From: Bacillus pseudomycoides
GTDB lineage: Bacteria; Bacillota; Bacilli; Bacillales; Bacillaceae_G
Assembly (NCBI RefSeq): GCF_002551005.1
Contig: NZ_NVOY01000040.1
Location: forward strand, 1-64,000
DNA: 64,000 nucleotides
Direction: 5' to 3'
In this document: in pieces, positions 1 through 8,250 of the stretch
Position numbering within the stretch: position 1 is the stretch's first letter
Layout: each line of letters opens with the position of its first letter
The notes under the pieces: generated by a model
The model's input: the letters and a program-made list of their open reading frames with translations, nothing else
What the model was told of the DNA's origin: nothing
Databases searched by the model: none
Made by a program: the position numbers and the translations under genes

Positions 1-17
1 TGTTTTTCAACAGTATG

Positions 18-56
18 AAAGGTCTCAGCTTTTATATTAAAGCTGAGACCTTTTTT
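18..56. terminator. Intrinsic terminator, possibly bidirectional
   Basis: A perfect 10-bp stem (ggtctcagct at 21-30, agctgagacc at 41-50) is followed by six T on the plus strand and preceded by three A. It ends an upstream plus-strand gene outside the window and may also stop the minus-strand gene that ends at 55. Confidence 0.85.
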
Positions 57-711
57 ATGCTACAGGTAATACATAAAATAAAACGCAGAAAAACATCATC
101 GTGCTTCCGCCTAATACAAAGACGTGCCAAATTGCATGGTTAAATGGGAGCTTCTCCCATAGGAAGAAGATAGCACCGACAGAGTATAAAATTCCGCCAA
201 TTAATAATAATGAGAAACCGCTACCTGTTAAATTCTCATATAATGGCTTAATGGCAACAATAATGAGCCATCCCATCAGGACGTAAAATAAAGTTGATAG
301 TTTAATAAAGCGACGTACAAAAAAGATTTTAAAAATGATTCCTGCAATTGCAAGTGTCCAAATGATCGCAAGTAATGTCCAGCCAAGTGGCCCGCGCAGT
401 GTAACAAGTAAAAATGGTGTATATGTGCCAGCGATTAATAAATAGATGGCAGAGTGATCTAAAATGGTGAATAATTTTTCAACTTTTGGATGATGGATGC
501 TATGCAATAGTGTTGAACATAAATACAGTAAAAACATGCTCACACCATATACAGTAAATCCTACAATTGCTGATGCAGTTCCATGCTTTGATGCATGAAT
601 AATTAAAATAATTAACGCAGGAATACTTAAAATGGCGCCGATGCCATGTGTAATTGCATTTGCGATTTCTTCTTTAACAAACTGAGTCATTCGAGTCATT
701 TTTCGAGTCAT
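55..711 (-). CDS. Hemolysin III family (HlyIII/PAQR-like) integral membrane protein
   Basis: The 218-residue product is almost wholly hydrophobic, with about seven predicted membrane segments. It carries the family landmarks: an N-terminal THGIGA segment, HSIHHP near residue 72, LDHSAIYLLIAGTYTPF in the middle and HAIWHVF near the C terminus, whose His and Asp residues form the putative metal site of the PAQR fold. Length matches the family (about 210-220 residues). The B. cereus group has hemolytic members of this family, but most relatives act in membrane lipid or stress homeostasis, so toxin activity should not be assumed. Start choice is uncertain: three Met residues lie within the first 8 codons. 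It is a single gene read away from tatA. Confidence 0.88.
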   Translation of the reverse strand: MTRKMTRMTQFVKEEIANAITHGIGAILSIPALIILIIHASKHGTASAIVGFTVYGVSMFLLYLCSTLLHSIHHPKVEKLFTILDHSAIYLLIAGTYTPFLLVTLRGPLGWTLLAIIWTLAIAGIIFKIFFVRRFIKLSTLFYVLMGWLIIVAIKPLYENLTGSGFSLLLIGGILYSVGAIFFLWEKLPFNHAIWHVFVLGGSTMMFFCVLFYVLPVA

Positions 712-903
712 GTTTTGACCTCTTTCTCATAAGTAAAATAAAGAGTGTAGTTTCTTTCACCATATCATATACAACGGGAATAGGAAATGAAAATCGTATA
801 AAGATTGTATTTTCAAATTTTTTTGACAAAAGGCAGCGGATACATTGACGTTTTCATACTTTTTTGACAAAATGAAATTAATTGAAAATAAGGGGGAAGC
901 AGT

Positions 904-1068
904 ATGCCGAATATTGGGTTTCCAGGATTAGTTTTAATTTTAACTTTAGCATTAATTATTTTTGGACCAAAAAAATTACCGGAAATTGGACGAGCATTTG
1001 GAGAAACCTTAAAAGAGTTTAAAAAATCTGCAAAAGGTTTGCATGATGATATAGATGAGAAAAAATGA
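904..1068 (+). CDS. tatA: Sec-independent translocase subunit TatA
   Basis: This short gene encodes 54 residues. It starts at ATG 904 behind a strong AAGGGGG site. The product has a very short N-terminal stretch, one transmembrane helix (about residues 6-20), the conserved [11 protein letters not shown] hinge at about residues 20-30 and an amphipathic helix with [13 protein letters not shown], which is the complete TatA layout. TatA oligomers form the protein-conducting element for folded proteins with twin-arginine signals. The tatC gene follows after a hairpin, so this is a minimal TatAC pair as is usual in Bacillus. I see no Tat substrate gene next to it. Confidence 0.95.
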   Translation: MPNIGFPGLVLILTLALIIFGPKKLPEIGRAFGETLKEFKKSAKGLHDDIDEKK

Positions 1069-1136
1069 AGTATGTACCAGTAGGCAGGAGTTCCTGTTTA
1101 TTATTAGTTAAATTAAATGGAGTCTGTTTGATAGGA

Positions 1137-1168
1137 AAAAAGATGTAAGAGGGACTTGCATCTTTTTT
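1137..1168 (+). terminator. Hairpin with T-tract between tatA and tatC
   Basis: A 13-bp stem with one G-U pair (1137-1149 with 1155-1167) has a 5-nt loop and a run of T. It probably terminates part of the tatA transcripts and so gives an excess of tatA over tatC mRNA, matching the known excess of TatA protein. Confidence 0.75.
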
Positions 1169-1195
1169 CCAGTGACCAGAGAAATGGGTGAGAAT

Positions 1196-1939
1196 ATGAA
1201 CGATCACGAAATGAGCATAGTAGATCATCTCGGTGAGTTGCGAAAACGACTTATTATTACAGCATTGGCATTTTTATTTTTCCTTATTATTGGTTTTTCT
1301 TTTACGAAGGAGATTTATAGTTTTATAGTGAAAGATTTACATATGAAATTAACAGTTCTTGGGCCGAGCGATATTTTGTGGATTTATTTTGTGATTGCGG
1401 CTGTGTTTTCAATTGTATGCACCATTCCAATCGCTGCCCTGCAGATTTGGTTATTCGTCAAGCCGGCGTTGCTTCCGCATGAACGAAAAATGACGCTATT
1501 ATACGTACCGGGATTATTTATATTATTTATTGGTGGACTATGTTTCGGATATTTTATTATTCTACCATTTGTACTGAATTTTTTAGTTAGTCTTGGTGAT
1601 GAAATGTTTCAAACGATGTTTACAACAGAAAAGTATTTTTCTTTTGTTATGAATATGACCGTACCATTTGCTGTAATTTTTGAATTACCTGTTGTAACAA
1701 TGTTTTTAACGAGCATTGGGATTTTAAATCCAGTAGCACTACAAAAGATTAGAAAATATGCGTACTTTATATTAATTGTCATTGCGGTCTGTATTACACC
1801 ACCTGACTTTATTTCGGATTTTTCCGTAGCAATCCCACTGTTAGTAATTTATGAATTAAGTATTACGATGTCAAAAATTGTATATAAAAGAAAGATAAAA
1901 CGAGAATTACAATCTTCATCGAAAAGTGCCTCTTTATGA
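1196..1939 (+). CDS. tatC: Sec-independent translocase subunit TatC
   Basis: The product is the twin-arginine signal receptor and core of the Tat translocase. It has six transmembrane segments and the signature N terminus SIVDHLGELRKRL, whose charged residues contact the twin-arginine signal. It also has the first periplasmic loop followed by KPALLPHERK, and VITPPD-like residues (ITPPDFISD) before the last helices. I place the start at ATG 1196 (product begins MNDHEMS, 247 residues) because a GGTGAG site lies 5 nt upstream. An in-frame GTG at 1172 and an ATG at 1184 would add 8 or 4 residues. Together with tatA it makes a two-component system. Confidence 0.95.
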   Translation: MNDHEMSIVDHLGELRKRLIITALAFLFFLIIGFSFTKEIYSFIVKDLHMKLTVLGPSDILWIYFVIAAVFSIVCTIPIAALQIWLFVKPALLPHERKMTLLYVPGLFILFIGGLCFGYFIILPFVLNFLVSLGDEMFQTMFTTEKYFSFVMNMTVPFAVIFELPVVTMFLTSIGILNPVALQKIRKYAYFILIVIAVCITPPDFISDFSVAIPLLVIYELSITMSKIVYKRKIKRELQSSSKSASL

Positions 1940-1953
1940 CGGGCACTTTTTTT
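1922..1953 (+). terminator. tatC terminator
   Basis: The stem aaaagtgcc (1922-1930) pairs with ggcactttt (1942-1950) and is followed by T residues. The tatC stop codon lies in the loop. Confidence 0.85.
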
Positions 1954-2093
1954 ATTTCTTTGTTATACTATTAGTGTAAGCGCATACAATATAAAGAAGA
2001 AAAAAATTAAAGCTTCTCCAAAATTTAGACAAACTTTTTGACTTTGTCGGTTTATACTAACATTATAAATCCAAAAAAAAGAGGATTGATATC

Positions 2094-2345
2094 GTGATTA
2101 TGAAGAGTTTTTATTTCACTCATCCAACAGGAAAATGCGTAAAGGTGGTTGAAATCCCAGTGTTACAAACACAGCACCCATTGGCGTTTCAAATTCAGTC
2201 GCGTCTTCAGCTCTTTATTTCTAAAATTCAAAAACAAAAACAACCAAGGTTTTCGTACTCATTTCGAGAATATTTGCAGAGTTGCTTAAAATGGAATGAT
2301 TATTCAAATGTATATGAAATAAATACGTTAGAAAAAAATGCATAA
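2094..2345 (+). CDS. Small conserved hypothetical protein
   Basis: This 83-residue protein is unrecognised. It is mildly basic, has no membrane segment or signal peptide and contains the stretch KIQKQKQPRFSYSFREYLQSC. A GAGG site lies 9 nt before GTG 2094, while the alternative ATG 2100 would sit 15 nt away, so the GTG start is preferred. It has its own upstream AT-rich promoter region and its own terminator, which suggests a real monocistronic gene. Confidence 0.7.
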   Translation: MIMKSFYFTHPTGKCVKVVEIPVLQTQHPLAFQIQSRLQLFISKIQKQKQPRFSYSFREYLQSCLKWNDYSNVYEINTLEKNA

Positions 2346-2355
2346 GAAAAAATTG

Positions 2356-2389
2356 CGGCAGAGCAACAGCGCTCTGCTGTTTTTTTTTA
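2356..2389 (+). terminator. Intrinsic terminator
   Basis: A 9-bp GC-rich stem (2356-2364 with 2371-2379, one G-U) with a 6-nt loop is followed by ten T. Confidence 0.9.
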
Positions 2390-2496
2390 GACATAAAAAT
2401 AATAATTTTGTCGGAAAATTACCTTAAACTGTTGAAAGCAGTCGGAATACTAGTATAATAACAGGGAGAGCGTAGTGGAAAGGGAAGAAATAAAAC

Positions 2497-3339
2497 ATGC
2501 AAAAAATTAAAATTGTCACAGACTCAACGGCGGATTTATCACCAGATGTGATTGAGAAATATGATATTCATGTTATCCCATTATCAATTTCTGTGAACGG
2601 ACAAACTTATTTAGATCGTGTAGATTTACAACCAGATGAGTTTATTGAAGAAATGCAAAAATCAGAAGTATTACCTAAAACATCGCAACCAGCAGTTGGT
2701 GCATTTGTTGAATTGTATGATCGTTTAGGAGAGGACGGCAGTCAAGTTCTTTCGATTCACTTAACGAATGGATTAAGCGGATCAGTTGCAACGGCAAATA
2801 GTGCAGCAACAATGACAGATACAAAAGTAACAGTAGTGGATTCTTTATTTATTAGTCACGCTTTAGCTTATCAAGTAATTGAAGCAGCGAAAATGGTGCA
2901 AGAAGGTCGCTCTTTAGAAGAAATTTTAAAACGTATTGAAGAAGTTAGAAAAAACACACGTCTATTCGTTGTTGTTGATACGTTAGAGAACCTTGTGAAA
3001 GGCGGTCGTATTGGTAAAGGAAAAGCGATGATTGGATCTTTATTAAATATTAAGCCAATTGCTAGTATTGAGGACGGAGTCTACAATCCGGTTGCTAAGG
3101 TACGTAGCCAAGGACAAATTGTAAAAACATTTATGAAAATATTTGAAGAGGATATAGCTGGTAAAACAGTAAAAGCAGTTGCGATTCCGCATGCAAAAGC
3201 ATTGCCATTGGCGCAGAAAATGAAAGAAGCAGTTGAAAAAATTAGTGGATTTACACAATCAGAAATCTTTTTTACAACACCTGTTATTAGTACACATACA
3301 GGTGCTGGAGCAATTGGATTTTCGTATTTTGCAGAATAG
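2497..3339 (+). CDS. DegV family fatty-acid-binding protein
   Basis: The 280-residue DegV protein is cytosolic and binds a long-chain fatty acid. In Firmicutes, members of this family (FakB) present fatty acids to the FakA kinase. Visible landmarks are the N-terminal KIVTDSTADL, the TSQPAVGAF segment near residue 62 and the LTNGLSGS segment near residue 90, whose Thr and Ser bind the fatty-acid carboxylate, plus VVDTLENLVKGGRIGK. Full length for the family. It stands alone between terminators, and no fakA is adjacent. Which of the several Bacillus DegV paralogs this is cannot be told from sequence alone. Confidence 0.92.
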   Translation: MQKIKIVTDSTADLSPDVIEKYDIHVIPLSISVNGQTYLDRVDLQPDEFIEEMQKSEVLPKTSQPAVGAFVELYDRLGEDGSQVLSIHLTNGLSGSVATANSAATMTDTKVTVVDSLFISHALAYQVIEAAKMVQEGRSLEEILKRIEEVRKNTRLFVVVDTLENLVKGGRIGKGKAMIGSLLNIKPIASIEDGVYNPVAKVRSQGQIVKTFMKIFEEDIAGKTVKAVAIPHAKALPLAQKMKEAVEKISGFTQSEIFFTTPVISTHTGAGAIGFSYFAE

Positions 3340-3344
3340 AAAAG

Positions 3345-3376
3345 AGCTACTTGATTATATTCAAGTAGCTTTTTTT
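3345..3376 (+). terminator. Terminator of the DegV gene
   Basis: A perfect 10-bp stem (3345-3354 with 3361-3370) is followed by six T. Confidence 0.92.
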
Positions 3377-3568
3377 GTACTGGATAAATATGAGATGTTT
3401 TCATAAACCATTCAGGCTCATAAACGTAATTAACATGCGGGGAATATCGATTGAAAAGCGTCACAAATCTTTGTAAAACAACGAAAGAAGTAAGTGGAAT
3501 TGACTAAGTATTAAAAAAGTGTAAAAATACAATTTGATATGATTTACATAGTAAGAAGGGGTGTTCAA

Positions 3569-4027
3569 ATGAATAAAGATCAAGTAGTACAAATAATTGC
3601 GAAAAAAATGAAGCTGGTTCGAACAGAACATAATTATACACAAGAAGAAATGGCAGAGGCTTTAGGTCTTTCTAAAAAGACGCTTGTTCAAATTGAAAAA
3701 GAGCGCATTTTGCCTTCGTGGACGACTGTTGTTGCGATTTGTGCCTTGTTTCAAAACAGTGAAGTATTGCAGTCTGCATTTGGAGGGTCAGCTCTTGAAG
3801 TTGTTCAAACAATTACTCACCATAAAATGGAATATAAAAAAGAAAAAACGATGGGTGGACAAATATGGTGGAAGGAAATTGAGAAAAGAGGAGATTTTTG
3901 TTTGCAACAAAACATGGTTAGCCAACATTATCGGATTTTAGACGGTGAAAATTATAGATGGTTCAGCACATTTCATAAAGAAGAAGCGCTGGAAAAATTA
4001 GTACGATTTAGTGAACAAGTGAAGTAA
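3569..4027 (+). CDS. XRE-family helix-turn-helix transcriptional regulator
   Basis: The 152-residue protein has an N-terminal HTH of the lambda-repressor/Xre type. Residues 8-60 contain KKMKLVRTEHNYTQEEMAEALGLSKKTLVQIEKERILPSW. The C-terminal 80 residues (GGQIWWKEIEKRG to the end) are rich in aromatics and are not recognised as a known ligand domain. The start at ATG 3569 is supported by an AAGGGG site; a longer in-frame ORF begins at 3539 without a ribosome binding site. Its target is unknown. It is followed by the Sco lipoprotein gene on the same strand, about 100 nt away. Confidence 0.82.
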   Translation: MNKDQVVQIIAKKMKLVRTEHNYTQEEMAEALGLSKKTLVQIEKERILPSWTTVVAICALFQNSEVLQSAFGGSALEVVQTITHHKMEYKKEKTMGGQIWWKEIEKRGDFCLQQNMVSQHYRILDGENYRWFSTFHKEEALEKLVRFSEQVK

Positions 4028-4131
4028 ACAGTTTTCTTATAGTGTTTACCTTTGTTACAATAAAGTGAACCTTCTGTTAGTATGGGAAAGAAGAGTTGGT
4101 TATATTTTGAAGGAGAGAAGGGTGTTTTAGA

Positions 4132-4719
4132 ATGAAGCGATTTCAAAAATGGATTGGGCTTCTTACTGCCTTTTGTTTACTAGTCTTAGCTGGGTGCGGT
4201 TCAGGATCAAAACTTCGCAATCCGTTAAATTGGGATGTTCAAAGTTTTCAATACATAAATCAAAATGGCGAAAAATTTGGTACAAAAGATTTAAAAGGAA
4301 AAGTGTGGGTCGCAGATCTTGTATTTACAAATTGTCAAACAGTTTGTCCACCGATGACAGCGAATTTGGCGAAGTTGCAAAGGTTGGCGAAAGAAGAAAA
4401 ACTAGATGTTCAGTTTGTATCATTTAGTGTTGATCCAGAGGTAGATAAGCCGGAAAAACTAAAAGAATTTGTGCAGAAATTTACTGATGATACGAAGAAT
4501 TGGAATTTATTAACGGGTTATTCGCAAGATGAAATTGAAAAATTTGCGAAAGACAATTTTAAAACGTTAGTTGATAAACCAGAAAATCAAGATCAAGTTA
4601 TACATGGTACAAAATTTTACTTAGTGGATCAAAATGGGAAAGTGATGAAGGAATATAGTGGTATGAAAAATACACCATACGATGATATATTACGTGATAT
4701 TAGACGTTTAACACAATAA
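4132..4719 (+). CDS. Sco1/SenC family copper lipoprotein, cytochrome oxidase assembly
   Basis: The 195-residue protein has an N-terminal hydrophobic signal ending in the lipobox LAGC (Cys22), so it should be anchored on the outer face of the membrane. The thioredoxin-like domain carries CxxxC (Cys68, Cys72 in NCQTVCPP) and the distal His158 in VIHGTKFYLVD, the three copper ligands of Sco proteins. The product should deliver copper to the CuA centre of a cytochrome c oxidase, the role of B. subtilis YpmQ. A GGAGAG site precedes the ATG. It is monocistronic, and no oxidase genes are nearby. Confidence 0.93.
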   Translation: MKRFQKWIGLLTAFCLLVLAGCGSGSKLRNPLNWDVQSFQYINQNGEKFGTKDLKGKVWVADLVFTNCQTVCPPMTANLAKLQRLAKEEKLDVQFVSFSVDPEVDKPEKLKEFVQKFTDDTKNWNLLTGYSQDEIEKFAKDNFKTLVDKPENQDQVIHGTKFYLVDQNGKVMKEYSGMKNTPYDDILRDIRRLTQ

Positions 4720-4752
4720 GAAAAGGATGCGAATGAGCATCCTTTTCTTATT
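4715..4752. terminator. Bidirectional terminator between sco and hsp20 genes
   Basis: A perfect 16-bp stem (4715-4730 with 4737-4752) has a 6-nt loop. It overlaps the 3' ends of the two convergent genes and serves both strands. Confidence 0.93.
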
Positions 4753-5206
4753 CAATCGATAAAATATCGTGTTGCTGCGGTAGTTTAGGTGCACGAATTT
4801 CTAATATGCCATTTTGATAGGAAGCCTTTGCTTGTTTTTTGTTAATTGGATAAGGTAATTTGATAACGCGAGAAGCTTCCGACATTGTGCGTTCGCGCCG
4901 ATAATAATTATGCGATTCATCTGCTTCTTCGCCTAAAATATCTTCTTTTACGGCAATTTTTAAGTATTCACCTTGTATTTCAACTTGAAGTTGTTCTTTT
5001 TTGATACCAGGAAGTTCAGCTTTTATAACTAGGTCCTCTTCTACTTCAAATAAATCAATGGGAAATGTTACTAGACGGTTTCCTTTTTGGAAAAAGTGGT
5101 TCATATCTGCAATAACGTCACGAAGCGGAGTTTGTTCGAAAAAATCATCAATTTGTTTTAAGTAACTTCGAAATTGTGGACGTGAAGGTTTTCTTTCATC
5201 ACTCAT
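4748..5206 (-). CDS. Hsp20/alpha-crystallin small heat-shock protein
   Basis: The 152-residue protein has a central alpha-crystallin domain (about residues 48-145). It contains the beta-strand pattern VEEDLVIKAELPGIKKEQLQ, a YYRRERT segment and the C-terminal NGILEIRAPK, corresponding to the conserved (A/N)GVL motif. It should act as an ATP-independent holdase chaperone, possibly spore-associated as are several Bacillus Hsp20 proteins; that is inference. The start is fixed by an ideal AGGAGG site 7 nt before the ATG at 5206. The open frame runs 14 codons further up without a site. Confidence 0.93.
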   Translation of the reverse strand: MSDERKPSRPQFRSYLKQIDDFFEQTPLRDVIADMNHFFQKGNRLVTFPIDLFEVEEDLVIKAELPGIKKEQLQVEIQGEYLKIAVKEDILGEEADESHNYYRRERTMSEASRVIKLPYPINKKQAKASYQNGILEIRAPKLPQQHDILSIE

Positions 5207-5607
5207 AATTTCTCCTCCTAAAGATAAATCTGAAATATCATATGACAAAAACGCCTAAATGTGAAAATGGTTTTTTCGGTTAAGGAAAAAATTGAAAAGT
5301 GGTGAAGGATAAGAATAGAATTGTTTTACATATAAGTACAAATTAAAAAAATGACAAGAAACATCTTTTCTTTTTAGGTGAACGGGAGCAGCTGGCCATA
5401 TATAGGAGCGGTCAAAGTCTTTTTTCCAAATGAAATGGGAAAAAAGAGTAAATTATTTTTTATTTTGCATAGCAGTGATGAAAATGGTGAAAAAACAAAA
5501 TGGATTTATGTACTTTTTGTCGCCATATTGCTATGATTATGCTAGTATAAATAGGGTTGATATAGTAGTATAGAAAAAGAATGAAAACCGAAAGAGGGTA
5601 AGAAAGT
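5207..5607. other. Intergenic region upstream of asnB and hsp20
   Basis: This 400-nt stretch has no gene. It must hold the divergent promoters for hsp20 (minus) and asnB (plus). At 5417-5448 a hairpin pairs tcttttttcca with tgggaaaaaaga. At 5360-5406 a stretch ending ctggccatatata resembles one upstream of the aminotransferase gene (10155-10192). I saw no T-box GGGTGG..CGCG core, so translation-coupled tRNA control of asnB is not supported here. Confidence 0.5.
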
Positions 5608-7509
5608 ATGTGTGGTTTTGTAGGATGTTTATGTGAAAACCCTAGAGGGTTTTCGGCAGAAGAAAAACATCAATTTGAAAATATGAATACGATTATCTTT
5701 CACCGCGGTCCAGACGATGAAGGATACTTTCGTGATGAACATGTACAATTTGGCTTCCGCCGTTTAAGTATTATTGACTTAGAGGCAGGACATCAGCCGT
5801 TAACGTATGAAAATGATCGTTATGTAATTATTTTTAATGGTGAAATTTATAACTATGTAGAACTTCGCGAAATGCTTCTTGAAAAAGGGGCAACATTTGC
5901 GACACAATCTGATACAGAAGTAATCATTGCATTATATGCTCATATGAAAGAAAAATGTGTAGATTACCTTCGTGGTATGTTTGCATTTATGATTTGGGAT
6001 CGCGAAGAGAAAAAGCTTTTCGGTGCACGTGATCATTTCGGTATTAAACCACTTTACGTTGCGCAGCACGAGGATACAACATTTTTTGCATCTGAAAAGA
6101 AAAGTATCTTACATGTAATGGAAGATAAAGGGGTAAATCCAGCTTCTCTACAACACTATTTTACGTATCAATATGCTCCAGAGCCTGAAACGTTAACAGT
6201 TGATATTAACAAAATTGAGCCAGGGCATTACTTCGTAAAAGAACTTGGAAAAGAGATGGAAATTCGTCGTTATTGGCAACCATATTTCAATGCATCTGAT
6301 GCGACGAAAGAAGAGCATATTCAAGCAATTCGTGACGTATTATACGATTCCGTAAAAATGCATATGCGCAGTGATGTACCAGTAGGATCATTCTTATCTG
6401 GTGGTATCGATTCATCAATTATCGCATCTATCGCCAAAGAAATGAATCCAAATCTTTTAACTTTCTCTGTTGGTTTTGAACGTCGTGGCTTTAGTGAGGT
6501 TGACGTAGCGAAAGAAACAGCAGAAAAATTAGGTGTGAAAAACTATAGCGTATTCGTAACACCACAAGAATTTATGGATGAATTCCCAAAAATTATGTGG
6601 CACATGGATGATCCGTTAGCGGATCCAGCAGCTGTACCATTGTACTTCGTTGCAAAAGAAGCGCGTAAACATGTAACAGTTGTTCTTTCTGGGGAAGGTT
6701 CAGATGAATTATTTGGCGGATATAACATTTATCGTGAGCCAAACTCTTTAAAAATGTTCTCTTACATCCCTAGTCCAGGAAAACGTGTATTAAAAGCGTT
6801 AAGTGGTGCATTAAAAGAAGGATTCAAAGGAAAAAGCTTCTTAGAACGTGGATGCACGCCGATTGAAGAGCGTTACTATGGAAATGCGAAAATCTTCCGT
6901 GAAGAAGAAAAAGCAGCGCTTATGAAGCATTATAATGAAAGTGTAAATTACATGGATATCACGAAGCCATTGTATGATGATATCAAAAACTATGACGATG
7001 TAAGTAAAATGCAATACATCGATATGTTTACATGGCTACGCGGTGACATTTTATTAAAAGCTGATAAAATGACAATGGCACATTCGTTAGAACTTCGTGT
7101 ACCATTTTTAGATAAAGAAGTATTTGATGTTGCATCTAAAATTCCAACAGAATTAAAGATTGCAAATGGTACAACAAAAGCGATTTTACGTGAAGCAGTA
7201 CGCGGTATTGTACCGGATCACGTATTGGATCGTAAGAAGTTAGGCTTCCCAGTACCTATCCGTCACTGGTTAAAAGATGAAATGCATGATTGGGCTGTAA
7301 ATATCATTAAAGAAAGCAAAACAGAGCATTTAATCGATAAGCAGTATGTATTAGACTTATTAGAAGCACATTGTGCAGATAAAGGTGATTACAGCCGTAA
7401 AATTTGGACAGTCCTTACATTTATGGTATGGCACCAAATTTTTGTTGAACATAAATATGATACAAATGCGTTTCATGAAGAAACAAAGCGCGCTTATAGC
7501 TTAGTATAA
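5608..7509 (+). CDS. asnB: Asparagine synthetase (glutamine-hydrolysing)
   Basis: The 633-residue enzyme makes Asn from Asp, Gln and ATP. It begins MCGFVG, so Cys2 is the nucleophile of the N-terminal glutaminase (class II amidotransferase) domain. Further glutaminase residues are in HRGPDDEG, FNGEIYNY and SDTEV. The C-terminal synthetase domain has the pyrophosphatase loop LSGGIDSS (about residues 263-270), VVLSGEGSDELFGGY and LRVPFLDKEVF. Length and sequence are closest to the B. subtilis AsnB/AsnO group; assignment between these paralogs is a judgement. A GAGGGT site precedes ATG 5608. The TAA stop lies in the first bases of a bcr1 repeat, so the repeat forms the 3' untranslated region before the terminator at 7788. 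Confidence 0.93.
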   Translation: MCGFVGCLCENPRGFSAEEKHQFENMNTIIFHRGPDDEGYFRDEHVQFGFRRLSIIDLEAGHQPLTYENDRYVIIFNGEIYNYVELREMLLEKGATFATQSDTEVIIALYAHMKEKCVDYLRGMFAFMIWDREEKKLFGARDHFGIKPLYVAQHEDTTFFASEKKSILHVMEDKGVNPASLQHYFTYQYAPEPETLTVDINKIEPGHYFVKELGKEMEIRRYWQPYFNASDATKEEHIQAIRDVLYDSVKMHMRSDVPVGSFLSGGIDSSIIASIAKEMNPNLLTFSVGFERRGFSEVDVAKETAEKLGVKNYSVFVTPQEFMDEFPKIMWHMDDPLADPAAVPLYFVAKEARKHVTVVLSGEGSDELFGGYNIYREPNSLKMFSYIPSPGKRVLKALSGALKEGFKGKSFLERGCTPIEERYYGNAKIFREEEKAALMKHYNESVNYMDITKPLYDDIKNYDDVSKMQYIDMFTWLRGDILLKADKMTMAHSLELRVPFLDKEVFDVASKIPTELKIANGTTKAILREAVRGIVPDHVLDRKKLGFPVPIRHWLKDEMHDWAVNIIKESKTEHLIDKQYVLDLLEAHCADKGDYSRKIWTVLTFMVWHQIFVEHKYDTNAFHEETKRAYSLV

Positions 7510-7784
7510 AGTGAAACTTTAATCAGTGGGGGGAGCTTTATCCCCCACTGATTATTAGTTGAACTAATCGGGCTTCTATGGACAGTTTATCTCCCACCTT
7601 ATTTCTTTAGAAAAGCGGAAGCGGCTCGCCCAGAATCGCAGGACGTTGGAGTCCATGACAGAGAGGCGCTTTTTGCCTCGTCCGAAGGGGTGAAACGACC
7701 GGAGATTCTAGCCGCTAGAGCTGGACAATGCTTCCGCTGAATTTTGAGGTGGGAGTATTACTGCCCGTTAATAGCGGGATAAAG
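7506..7784 (+). repeat. bcr1-type repeat interrupted by a nested repeat
   Basis: The segment matches the 156-bp repeat at 27111-27266 in its outer parts: ataaagtgaaactt at the left end and tactgcccgtta..gcgggataaag at the right end. It is split by an unrelated insert of about 125 bp. Two stems are conserved: taatcagtggggg with cccccactgatta, and ctcccacct with aggtgggag. ATAAA is present at both ends (TTTAT on the other strand), as known for the B. cereus group bcr1 element of about 155 bp. The assignment to bcr1 rests on remembered length, flank and structure, not on a database match. Confidence 0.75.
7611..7740. repeat. Nested palindrome-ended repeat inside bcr1
   Basis: About 125 bp bounded by the inverted ends agcggaagc (7614-7622) and gcttccgct (7730-7738), with a GC-rich interior unlike the surroundings. 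It is absent from the other bcr1 copy in this window at the equivalent point. It resembles the GAAAAGCGGAAGCG repeats scattered in Bacillaceae genomes. It encodes nothing. Confidence 0.75.
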
Positions 7785-7787
7785 AGG

Positions 7788-7824
7788 AAACCTTAAGATA
7801 GTATGACTATCTTAAGGTTTTTTT
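7788..7824 (+). terminator. asnB terminator downstream of the bcr1 insertion
   Basis: A perfect 14-bp stem (7788-7801 with 7807-7820) has a 5-nt loop and a T-run. It lies about 280 nt after the asnB stop, the distance being filled by the repeat. Confidence 0.9.
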
Positions 7825-7874
7825 CATAAATACTTGTCCTGCCCGATACAATAATAATAAGGAGTGACATATAT

Positions 7875-8234
7875 ATGTTAACGTTTGAAAAAGTAACAGA
7901 CGAAACAAAGTTAGTAGTAGAAGAAATGTTTTCTTCTTATGATTTACCAGTTAGAGATGTAGCGTATTGTATAAAAGCAGATGATACATATATAGGTATC
8001 ATTGACTACACTGTGCAACACGAGAAAGTACTATTATCGTATCTTCTTATTCATCATGATTATGAAGGATACGGGTATGGAACAAATGCTTATTATACGT
8101 TTGAAGAAATAGTAAAAAGTGAACACATGATGGAGATTCAATTAATATGTATGGATAAAAACGAAAGAATAGAATCGTTTTTTGGACAACTCGGTTTTCA
8201 AAAAAATAATGATGTTTATATAAAGAAATTGTAA
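7875..8234 (+). CDS. Small GNAT-like N-acetyltransferase
   Basis: This 119-residue protein has a compact GNAT-like layout. The strand YIGIIDYTVQ is followed by VLLSYLLIHHDYEGYGYGTNAYYTFEEI, which matches the acetyl-CoA pyrophosphate-binding loop (Q/R-x-x-G-x-G/A) in degenerate form (YEGYGYGTNA). It ends FFGQLGFQKNNDVYIKKL, typical of GNAT C termini. Substrate unknown. An AAGGAGTG site precedes the ATG. The next gene, 16 nt downstream, is also a GNAT, so the two probably form an operon with the small membrane protein at 8752. Confidence 0.75.
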   Translation: MLTFEKVTDETKLVVEEMFSSYDLPVRDVAYCIKADDTYIGIIDYTVQHEKVLLSYLLIHHDYEGYGYGTNAYYTFEEIVKSEHMMEIQLICMDKNERIESFFGQLGFQKNNDVYIKKL

Positions 8235-8250
8235 TAGGGGAGACAGAGCA

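Noticed and set aside
5207-5607. Possible T-box riboswitch upstream of asnB
   Set aside because: No GGGTGGNACCGCG core, no AG-bulge pattern and no terminator/antiterminator pair ahead of the gene; the one hairpin there is A/T-tract only.
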